DNA of 7,565 nt from Bacteroidia bacterium (GTDB lineage Bacteria > Planctomycetota > Phycisphaerae > Phycisphaerales > SM1A02): NCBI GenBank assembly GCA_030054235.1, contig JASGCG010000074.1:1-7565 (forward strand), in the 5' to 3' direction. Shown one piece after another: positions 1 to 7,479 of the stretch; within the stretch, counting starts at the first letter, position 1, and every line of letters begins with the position of its first letter. The notes under the pieces are model-generated. The model did no database searches, was not told the DNA's origin, and worked only from the letters and a program-made list of their open reading frames with translations. Made by a program: the position numbers and the translations under genes.

Positions 1-87
1 ATCCCGCGGCGCGCACCCTGAACGAATTCGGGTTCGTGGGCCTCGCCTCTCGGCGGGTCCGGCCGTTCGTGCGGCGCCTTCCACTGC

Positions 88-2157
<2,070 letters not shown>

Positions 2158-2171
2158 GCCCAGGCACGCCC

Positions 2172-3068
2172 ATGCCGGCGCCCAGCCCGTTCTTCGCCAA
2201 CGCCTTCGACAGCGACCTGCGCGGCGATGGCCTGTTCCTGGCCGAGAGTCCGCGCGTCATCCGGCGCGCCTTGCACGCCATGCACGCGGATGAACTCGGC
2301 CGCGCGCGCATGGTGCCCCGCGTGCGACCGTTGGAACTGCTGGCATGCGACGACGCCATCACCGAGATCGGCGAAGCGCTGGGCTTCTTCCCGCTGGTCA
2401 TCCATCGCATCGGGCACGATGAGCTGACGGCGCTCACCAGCTACCGCATGCACGACGGCGCGATCATGCTCTGCTCACGCCCGGGCGAACCGAGCGCCAA
2501 GCGCCGCAAGAGCGAGGATGCGGCCTGCGCGGACCTTGGTGCCTTCGCCGCGAGCCTGCCGGCGGCCTGCACGGTGCTGGCCGGCGATGGGATCGTGCAC
2601 ACCGACAACATCGGCAGTCTCTTCCGCAACGCGGCGTGCTTTGGCGAGGCAGCGCTGCTGTTGAGCGAACGCTGCGGCGACCCGCTGAACCGCAAGGCGA
2701 TCAGGATCGCCAGCGGCCGCACGTTCACCGTGCCGTGGGCCCGTGCGCACGCGCTTCACGATGCGCTCGCGGAGTTGCGTGATCGCCATGGCTTCGCCCT
2801 GATCGCCGTCGAAGATTGCGCCGGCGCCAAGCCCCTGTGGGACGTGCCCATGCCACCGCGAAGCGTGTTCGTCTTCGGCGCCGAGGGCGCGGGTGTGCGC
2901 CCAGCGACGATGGAGGCGTGCGGCACGACGGTCAACCTGCCGATGCAGGCCCACCATGGCCTGCGTGAAGCAGACGACGTGCCGAGCCTGAATGTGGCGG
3001 TGACCTCAGCCCTCGTCCTGGGTGAGCGGCGACGCCGCCAGGCCCAGTCGGTGGCCAGGCCCGCGTGA
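2172..3068 (+). CDS. SPOUT/SpoU-family RNA 2'-O-methyltransferase (TrmH-like)
   Basis: 298-aa member of the SpoU class, S-adenosylmethionine-dependent enzymes that methylate ribose 2'-OH in rRNA or tRNA. Seen: motif 1 DNIGSLFRNA at 145-154 (conserved Asn146 and Arg152), motif 2 FVFGAEGAGV at 233-242 (Glu238), and motif 3 SLNVAVTSA at 272-280 (Asn274). Together these form the trefoil-knot cofactor and catalytic core. The roughly 110 N-terminal residues, including LFLAESPRVIRRAL, resemble the substrate-binding domain placed before the catalytic domain in TrmH/RlmB relatives. The substrate cannot be told from sequence. ATG 2172 is the start nearest rho (14-nt gap) and has only a weak AGG upstream, so translation may be coupled to rho. 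The 3' end overlaps convergent murA by 63 bp, and the overlap includes the end of motif 3. Family assignment is firm; the target RNA is unknown. Confidence 0.9.
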   Translation: MPAPSPFFANAFDSDLRGDGLFLAESPRVIRRALHAMHADELGRARMVPRVRPLELLACDDAITEIGEALGFFPLVIHRIGHDELTALTSYRMHDGAIMLCSRPGEPSAKRRKSEDAACADLGAFAASLPAACTVLAGDGIVHTDNIGSLFRNAACFGEAALLLSERCGDPLNRKAIRIASGRTFTVPWARAHALHDALAELRDRHGFALIAVEDCAGAKPLWDVPMPPRSVFVFGAEGAGVRPATMEACGTTVNLPMQAHHGLREADDVPSLNVAVTSALVLGERRRRQAQSVARPA

Positions 3069-4379
3069 CGCGGCGATGTCGCGCACGTGCTCGGCGGGCA
3101 CGCGTTGCACCTTCGCGCCAAGCCGGTTGAGCACCTGCTCCATGCGCGCGTAGCCACGGTCGAGGTGGTAGACGCGGTGCACGATGGTCTCGCCTTCGGC
3201 TGCAAGGCCGGCCAGCACCAGGCAGGCGCTTGCGCGAAGGTCGCTCGCCATGACCTCGGCGCCGCTGAGCGGGCTTCGGCCGGTGATCACGCAGACGTTT
3301 TGGTTGCGCTGCACCTGCGCCCCCATGCGGGCCAGCTCGGCCACGTGCAGGAAGCGCTCGGTGTAGATCTTCTCGGTGATGATCGAGTTGCCCTGCGCCT
3401 GGGTGAGCAGCGCCATGAACTGGGCCTGCAGGTCGGTCGGGAACCCCGGGTGCGGCTGGGTGGTGATCGTGGTGGGGCGCAGGAAGCGCTCGCTGAAGAC
3501 ACGCACGCTGCAGCGCTCATCGCTGTCGGCGGCGTTGAGCTTCTCGATGCGCACGCCGATCTCGTTCCAGCGGTCGAGCGCGCACAGCAGGCTGTCGTAG
3601 GGGAAGTCGTGCAGCACGACCTGGCCATTGGTCATGGCCGCAGCGATCGCGTAGGTGCCCGCCACGATCCGGTCGGGCATGACGGAGTGCGAGGCGCCCG
3701 AGAGTTCATCGACGCCCTCGATGACGATGCGCGGGCTGCCGTCACCGGTGATCTTGGCGCCCATCGAGCGCAGCAGACGCGCCACATCGACGACCTCGGG
3801 CTCGCAGGCAGCACCCTCGATCACCGTGCGCCCCTTGGCCAGGGTCGCTGCGCACATGACGTTCTCTGTGGCGCCCACGCTCGAGCCGTTGGGACCGCCC
3901 AGGAAGATCGTGGCACCCGTGAGGCGGTCGGCGCTCACGGTGATGTAGCCGCCTTCCATCTCGATCTTGGCGCCGAGGGCGCGAAGGCCGCGCAGGTGCA
4001 GGTCGACCGGTCGATCGCCGAACGCGCAGCCGCCGGGCAGGCTCACGAAGGCCTTGCCCCGCTTGGCGACCAGCGGCCCAAGCACGCTGATCGAGGCGCG
4101 CATCTTCTTGACCGTCTCGTAGCTGGCTTCGGAGGTGTCGTTGCCGGTGCCGGTCACGCGGATGCGGCCCGGCGTGCGCTCGACGCCCATGCCGAGTTCC
4201 CCCAGCAATTTCAGCATGTTGTCGATGTCGGCGTGGTCGCTGACGTTGTCGAGCTGGACCGTGTCATCGGTCAGCAGCGAGCAGCACAGGAGTGGGAGTG
4301 CGGCGTTCTTGGCGCCTTCGATGCGGACTTCGCCGCTGAGACGCTTGCCGCCCTCGATCACGAAGCATTCCATTGCCAT
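3006..4379 (-). CDS. murA: UDP-N-acetylglucosamine 1-carboxyvinyltransferase (MurA)
   Basis: Cytoplasmic enzyme that transfers enolpyruvate from PEP to UDP-GlcNAc, the first committed step of peptidoglycan synthesis. Seen across the whole 457-aa length: GAKNAALP at 22-29 (Lys24/Asn25, matching E. coli Lys22/Asn23), and the catalytic loop PGGCAFGDRPVDLHL at 115-129. That loop has Cys118 (E. coli Cys115) and Arg123 (E. coli Arg120). Asp316 in PTDLQAQF matches E. coli Asp305, and Arg408 in LDRGYARME matches Arg397. Because the nucleophile is Cys and not Asp, the enzyme is predicted to be fosfomycin-sensitive (family knowledge). The usual MurA C-terminus corresponds to VQRV at about 424-427, so about 30 extra residues follow, encoded largely over the neighbouring methyltransferase gene. 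ATG 4379 is preferred over ATG 4373 because GAGG lies 6 nt upstream of the former and 12 nt upstream of the latter. It is divergent from the ferredoxin reductase gene. Confidence 0.97.
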   Translation of the reverse strand: MAMECFVIEGGKRLSGEVRIEGAKNAALPLLCCSLLTDDTVQLDNVSDHADIDNMLKLLGELGMGVERTPGRIRVTGTGNDTSEASYETVKKMRASISVLGPLVAKRGKAFVSLPGGCAFGDRPVDLHLRGLRALGAKIEMEGGYITVSADRLTGATIFLGGPNGSSVGATENVMCAATLAKGRTVIEGAACEPEVVDVARLLRSMGAKITGDGSPRIVIEGVDELSGASHSVMPDRIVAGTYAIAAAMTNGQVVLHDFPYDSLLCALDRWNEIGVRIEKLNAADSDERCSVRVFSERFLRPTTITTQPHPGFPTDLQAQFMALLTQAQGNSIITEKIYTERFLHVAELARMGAQVQRNQNVCVITGRSPLSGAEVMASDLRASACLVLAGLAAEGETIVHRVYHLDRGYARMEQVLNRLGAKVQRVPAEHVRDIAASRGPGHRLGLAASPLTQDEG

Positions 4380-4382
4380 CGT

Positions 4383-4389
4383 TCACCTC
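4383..4389 (-). promoter_or_regulatory. Shine-Dalgarno site of murA
   Basis: On the minus strand GAGGTGA precedes ATG 4379, a 7-base match to the anti-Shine-Dalgarno complement, with 6 nt between GAGG and the ATG. This decides the first of the two close ATGs. It also shows the organism uses SD-led initiation for at least some genes, in contrast to the reductase and TPR genes. Confidence 0.75.
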
Positions 4390-4428
4390 ACGTCAGGATT
4401 CAGGAGCCGCATCCATGCGACCTCGCGC

Positions 4429-4437
4429 ATTATGACA
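4429..4437 (-). promoter_or_regulatory. Candidate extended -10 promoter element of murA
   Basis: The minus strand reads TGTCATAAT, a TGn extension plus CATAAT (5 of 6 matches to TATAAT). No good -35 lies at 16-18 nt; the nearest candidate, TTGGAA at 4465-4460, is 25 nt away, which would fit an extended -10 promoter. The start of transcription would fall near 4422, giving a leader of about 40 nt that carries the SD site. Confidence 0.45.
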
Positions 4438-4470
4438 TCGGCATGATCGCCTGTGTGGCTTCCAAACGCA

Positions 4471-4498
4471 TTGACGATGATTTTGCGTCTCGTACGAT
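4471..4498 (+). promoter_or_regulatory. Candidate sigma70-type promoter of the ferredoxin-NADP reductase gene
   Basis: TTGACG at 4471-4476 (5 of 6 matches to the -35 consensus) and TACGAT at 4493-4498 (4 of 6 to the -10) are separated by 16 bp. The expected transcription start, about 7 nt after the -10, is near 4505, only a few bases before ATG 4509. An 8-bp palindrome TCGTACGA (4490-4497) covers the -10. An inverted pair, ACGCA (4466-4470) and TGCGT (4484-4488), brackets the -35, so a repressor site is possible but unproven. Confidence 0.6.
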
Positions 4499-4508
4499 CC
4501 GACCTCCC

Positions 4509-5519
4509 ATGAGTGAACAAGCCACCGTGAACGAGCCCTCGATGCCCGAGGCAGCCATGCACCTCGTGCCGCCGACCGCACCCACGAACGCGGTCGTCAC
4601 GTCGACGTCGCTGTGCACCAAGGGCAAGTCGGCGAGCGTCGTTCGCCATGTGTGCATCGACGTCGGCGTCACGCCGCTCGATGGTCGGTTCCTGGCGGGC
4701 CAGAGCTTCGGCGTGGTTCCGCCGGGTACGGATGCCAACGGCAAGCCACACAAGGTGCGGCTCTACTCGATCGCCAGCCCGGGCTACGGCGAGGATGGAC
4801 ATGGCCGTGTGCTGAGCACCACCGTCAAGCGGCTCATCGATGAGCGCAAGCCCCAGCGGCCGGGCGACGACCCCGACGATCATGGCCTCTTCCTCGGCGT
4901 CTGCAGCAATTTCCTCTGCGATCGCAAGGCAGGCGACCAGGTCCAGGTGACCGGCCCGGCCGGGAAGCGGTTCTTGCTGCCCACCGATCGAAGCGCACAC
5001 GACTACCTCTTCGTGGCCACCGGCACCGGCATCGCCCCCTTCCGGGGCATGATCCACGAATTGCTCGTCGGCCCGCCGGAAGGAACCCCTGCGCGCGCCG
5101 GCTGGCGCCCATCGACCTCGTCGATCACCCTGGTCATGGGCACCCCCTACACCACCGACCTGATCTACGACGAGTGGTTCGCCGACCTTGCCGCCGCGCA
5201 CCCCAACTTCACCTACCACACGGTGATCAGCCGCGAGTCGGCAGCGACCCCCGGGCGCGGTGCCTACGTCCACCAGTTCATGGACAGCATCGTCGAGAGC
5301 CTGCGGCCGACCTTGGCCGGTCCCCGGGGCCTCGTCTACCTGTGCGGTCTCGCGGGCATGCAAGTCGGCGTGTATCGAATGCTCGCCCGCCACGGTCTTG
5401 GCGATCAGTACTTGAGCCTGCACGAGGAACTTGCGGGGATCGCGCCCGACGACTGGACCGAGGACCAGTTGCGGCGCCGCGTCCACGCCACCCGCCGGTG
5501 CATGGTCGAGGTGTACTGA
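4509..5519 (+). CDS. Plant/cyanobacterial-type ferredoxin-NADP(+) reductase
   Basis: 336-aa FAD enzyme that exchanges electrons between ferredoxin or flavodoxin and NADP(H). Seen: FAD site RLYSIAS at 84-90 with Ser87, then GVCSNFLCD at 130-138. The NADP-binding half has ATGTGIAPFRG at 170-180, a GTPYTTDLIYDEWF segment at 211-224, and SRES...Y at 241-253, which is consistent with 2'-phosphate (NADP) recognition. LCGLAGM at 278-284 has Cys279, and the C-terminus is VEVY with Glu334 and terminal Tyr336. These match spinach FNR Ser96, Cys272, Glu312 and Tyr314, so the enzyme looks fully active and of the plastidic (PetH) type, not the bacterial Fpr type. There is no obvious signal peptide, phycobilisome-linker domain or ferredoxin domain. 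ATG 4509 is chosen over in-frame ATG 4443 because a promoter at 4471-4498 lies between them. No SD is seen. Confidence 0.93.
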   Translation: MSEQATVNEPSMPEAAMHLVPPTAPTNAVVTSTSLCTKGKSASVVRHVCIDVGVTPLDGRFLAGQSFGVVPPGTDANGKPHKVRLYSIASPGYGEDGHGRVLSTTVKRLIDERKPQRPGDDPDDHGLFLGVCSNFLCDRKAGDQVQVTGPAGKRFLLPTDRSAHDYLFVATGTGIAPFRGMIHELLVGPPEGTPARAGWRPSTSSITLVMGTPYTTDLIYDEWFADLAAAHPNFTYHTVISRESAATPGRGAYVHQFMDSIVESLRPTLAGPRGLVYLCGLAGMQVGVYRMLARHGLGDQYLSLHEELAGIAPDDWTEDQLRRRVHATRRCMVEVY

Positions 5520-5531
5520 GTCCACGACCAT
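5502..5531 (+). terminator. Hairpin spanning the stop codon of the reductase gene
   Basis: ATGGTCG (5502-5508) pairs with CGACCAT (5525-5531). After an A/A mismatch, GG (5510-5511) pairs with CC (5522-5523), leaving a loop of about 10 nt that contains the TGA at 5517-5519. No T-tract follows, so this is not a classical intrinsic terminator; it could protect the 3' end or pause polymerase. Confidence 0.35.
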
Positions 5532-5566
5532 TCCGGATTGCCCGATCCACGGCGGTGGCTGCCGCG

Positions 5567-5572
5567 TACCAT
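5567..5572 (+). promoter_or_regulatory. Candidate -10 box directly before the TPR gene
   Basis: TACCAT fits the TANNNT form of a -10 element (4 of 6 matches to TATAAT) and ends 6 nt before ATG 5579. Transcription would then start at or next to the A of the ATG, giving a leaderless message. No convincing -35 is present at normal spacing (TTGCCC at 5538-5543 is 23 nt away), and no SD precedes the ATG. Confidence 0.35.
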
Positions 5573-5578
5573 CTGGCC

Positions 5579-6994
5579 ATGGGCGAGGAACGACGCGAAT
5601 TCGAGTCGCCATCCGACGCGGTCCGCTATGCGCTTGAGCGCATGAGCAAGGGCGATTTCGCCGTGGCGGTCCCCGTCCTCCGGCTTGCCCTGCAAGCTGA
5701 CGACTCGCACCCTGAATGGCAGCTGCACCTCGGTCGTGCCCTGGAGGGGTCGGGTCGTCTGGAGGATGCCCTGCGCGCCTACACCCAGGCGGCCGAGCAC
5801 CTCGATGAGCCCTGCCCCGCGCAGACCATGGCCGCGGCCTGCGCTGCGCGCATGGGCCTTCATGAACTCTGCCTCGAGTGGGCCCAGGCCGCGTCGCGCT
5901 CGGATGGCTCGCACGATCCCGCCTGGGCACTGCAGGTCCATGCGCTCAGCGCCATGGAGCGCTACGACGACGCGGAGGTCGCGTACTACACGGCCCAGGA
6001 GTACGGATCGCACTTGCCGCTGACGGCGATCGAAATGGGCGACGTCTGCGCGCGCAAGGGCGATCACGCTCGAGCAGCATGGTGCTACGAACATGCTCAA
6101 AGCCAGGGTGCCGAACTGCCCGGCCTTCGCACCCGGCTTGGCTTCGCCCTTCAGTTCGGCGGCGAGCACCGCAAGGCACTGCGCATCTTCCGCGCCGTCT
6201 GCGCCGCAAGCCCGATGCCGCGTCCCGACACCGCCGGGAGCGGCGAAGACGACAGCGGCGCTCCGTACATCGGCCTTGGCCTCGTGCTCGAGTCTCTCGG
6301 TCGGCTCGACGAAGCCGAGGAGGCCTTCAAGGTCGCCTCGCTGCATGGCGAGTTCCAGGCCGATGCGGCGCGTCGTCGCGGCTTCGCGCTCATGCGATTG
6401 GCCCGGTACATCGATGCCCGCTCGAGCTTCGAGCGCTCACTGGCGATGGAACCGGGCGATACGGTGGCGCTTGCAGGCTTGGCCGAAGCGGCCATCCGGC
6501 TTGGCGACGCCGGTGCTGCGCGGTTCGCCCTGCAGTCGGTCGTGCTGCGCACCCGCGAGACTGGCTCCACCGCGCCCCTGGATGACCACCCAAGCACGGG
6601 CTACGTCGTGCTGGCCGAACTGGCGTTGGGGCTTGGCGCGCGCAAGCTGGCCTTCGATCTGGCGTTCGTGGGCCGTGATCCCAAGGATGCCAGCGAACTC
6701 TGCAGCCAGCCCCAAGTCGCGCGCTTGATCGGCTACCTGGCGGCCATCGAGCACGATGACCCACGCGCTGCCCTGCTCGCGCTCCATCGTGATCGCCACT
6801 GCGCCACGAGCGCGTTCAACGCTGCCGTGGCTGGCCTGCGGCGAGGCGATCTGCGACTCGCCTCGGCTTGCATCGGTCGGCTCCGCACGATCAGCCCCGG
6901 TCATCACGCGCTGACGACACTGCGTGTGCATCTCGCGTGGCATCGCGCCATGCGTGCGCTTCGCGGACTGCTTGGCTTGGGCACCACGCGCTGA
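5579..6994 (+). CDS. TPR-repeat protein of unknown function
   Basis: 471-aa predicted soluble protein built of helical tetratricopeptide-like repeats, typical of protein-protein scaffolds. Recognisable units start at about residues 13 (SDAVRYALERMSKGDFAVA), 46, 114, 147, 182, 229 (PYIGLGLVLESLGRLDEA), 261 and 295, with degenerate ones at about 341 and 411. An acidic, Gly/Ser-rich loop at about 211-228 splits the array. There is no signal peptide or clear transmembrane helix. The last 25 residues (LAWHRAMRALRGLLGL) could form a basic amphipathic helix. No enzymatic domain is visible. ATG 5579 is preferred because the repeats begin straight after it and because of the -10-like box just upstream; ATG 5642 would cut the first repeat. 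The gene lies 59 nt after the reductase, so it may be partly co-transcribed, and it converges on rpsR. Partner and role are unknown. Confidence 0.82.
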   Translation: MGEERREFESPSDAVRYALERMSKGDFAVAVPVLRLALQADDSHPEWQLHLGRALEGSGRLEDALRAYTQAAEHLDEPCPAQTMAAACAARMGLHELCLEWAQAASRSDGSHDPAWALQVHALSAMERYDDAEVAYYTAQEYGSHLPLTAIEMGDVCARKGDHARAAWCYEHAQSQGAELPGLRTRLGFALQFGGEHRKALRIFRAVCAASPMPRPDTAGSGEDDSGAPYIGLGLVLESLGRLDEAEEAFKVASLHGEFQADAARRRGFALMRLARYIDARSSFERSLAMEPGDTVALAGLAEAAIRLGDAGAARFALQSVVLRTRETGSTAPLDDHPSTGYVVLAELALGLGARKLAFDLAFVGRDPKDASELCSQPQVARLIGYLAAIEHDDPRAALLALHRDRHCATSAFNAAVAGLRRGDLRLASACIGRLRTISPGHHALTTLRVHLAWHRAMRALRGLLGLGTTR

Positions 6995-7031
6995 GCCCGC
7001 ACCTGCATCAGCCGGCTGCCCCATCACGACA

Positions 7032-7061
7032 GCAGCCCGCGGCCAGAGGGCCACGGGCTGC
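7032..7061. terminator. Strong GC hairpin between convergent TPR gene and rpsR
   Basis: GCAGCCCG (7032-7039) pairs with CGGGCTGC (7054-7061), and GGCC (7041-7044) with GGCC (7049-7052). There is one C/A mismatch (7040/7053) and an AGAG loop. It forms 12 base pairs and, lying between two converging stops, could act on both strands. Neither strand has a T-tract after it, so it may be a non-canonical terminator or a 3'-end stabiliser used together with Rho. Confidence 0.55.
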
Positions 7062-7094
7062 GAGTGTCGATCGATTGACGATGGACCGACGCGA

Positions 7095-7331
7095 TCAGGT
7101 GCCGGCGTTCGTGTACGGCAGGAGCGCCATGAAGCGAGCGCGCTTGACGGCGAGCGCGAGCTGCTTCTGGGCCTGCGCATCGAGCGCAAGGCGCTTGCGG
7201 CCGTAGAGCTTGCCGTTGGGCGTCATCGCGCGGCGAAGCTCTTCGACCTGCTTGTAGTCGATGAAGGTCTTGCCCTTGGCGCCAACGGTGCGCTTGAAGG
7301 TCGGCGGAGGAGGCGGGGTGAATTGCGACAT
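7095..7331 (-). CDS. rpsR: 30S ribosomal protein S18
   Basis: 78-aa small-subunit protein that binds next to S6 on the platform of the 30S subunit. Seen: the family core KTFIDYKQVEELRRAMTPNG (residues 21-40), a basic linker GRKRLALDAQAQKQLALAVK, and the hallmark KRARFMALLPYT near the C-terminus. Length fits the usual 70-85 aa. The N-terminus has a run of six residues TPPPPP and lacks the Cys pairs of zinc-binding S18 forms. ATG 7331 is preferred because GGAG lies 6 nt upstream and the protein then has family length. An in-frame ATG at 7343 (adding MESR, with AGGA upstream) is the alternative. The usual neighbours rpsF and rplI are not seen: downstream is the convergent TPR gene, and the upstream tail does not look like S6 or Ssb. 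Confidence 0.95.
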   Translation of the reverse strand: MSQFTPPPPPTFKRTVGAKGKTFIDYKQVEELRRAMTPNGKLYGRKRLALDAQAQKQLALAVKRARFMALLPYTNAGT

Positions 7332-7337
7332 GCGTGA

Positions 7338-7341
7338 CTCC
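7338..7341 (-). promoter_or_regulatory. Shine-Dalgarno site of rpsR
   Basis: GGAG on the minus strand sits 6 nt before ATG 7331. It overlaps the alternative upstream start ATG 7343, which has its own AGGA 4 nt upstream, so a few molecules could carry four extra residues. Confidence 0.55.
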
Positions 7342-7393
7342 ATTCGTTCCTGTCGGGCCGAAGCCCAGGAGCGCCGTGGTCCCCGGTCAGGGG

Positions 7394-7432
7394 GCTTCCG
7401 TGACATCCGGAAGCGGCGAGTCGCCAACGATA
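7394..7432 (-). promoter_or_regulatory. Candidate rpsR -10 box and leader hairpin
   Basis: On the minus strand TATCGT (7432-7427) could be a -10 element, though the -35 at proper distance is poor. Transcription would begin near 7420, and the message would start almost at once with a hairpin of 7 bp: GCTTCCG at 7414-7408 pairs with CGGAAGC at 7400-7394 around a 7-nt loop. The leader would be about 90 nt. Ribosomal protein leaders often carry autoregulatory structures, but no known motif is matched here. Confidence 0.3.
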
Positions 7433-7479
7433 GCGAAACCGAGGGCGCGCCGGAAGGCACCCTGCGCGTCCGGAAGCAG

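Noticed and set aside
15..37. Small hairpins before rho (ACCC-GAA/TTC-GGGT or ACGAA/TTCGT)
   Set aside because: Stems are only 5-7 bp, with a bulge or a loose loop, and no T-tract. They could be a leader structure or the terminator of an upstream gene, but there is too little sequence to decide.
3087..4508. Plus-strand open frame running through murA into the reductase, which would give an 810-aa fusion protein
   Set aside because: Its first 470 or so residues are the exact antisense of murA and have the His/Ala/Gly/Leu-rich look of a GC-rich shadow frame. Only the part from ATG 4509 matches a known family, and a promoter lies just before it.
4443..4508. Upstream start ATG 4443 for the ferredoxin reductase
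   Set aside because: The added 22 residues resemble no FNR N-terminus, and the best promoter boxes lie inside them, so transcripts would begin after 4443.
4383..5930. Long minus-strand frame (515 aa) antisense to the reductase and the start of the TPR gene
   Set aside because: It is Arg/Gly/Pro/His-rich with no recognisable domain and mirrors real coding genes; it is a typical shadow of high-GC coding DNA.
5405..6346. Minus-strand frame (313 aa) antisense to the TPR gene
   Set aside because: It has no family signal, and the opposite strand holds clear TPR repeats.
6924..7337. Plus-strand frame antisense to rpsR
   Set aside because: It overlaps the end of the TPR gene and the whole of rpsR; the minus-strand S18 is unambiguous.
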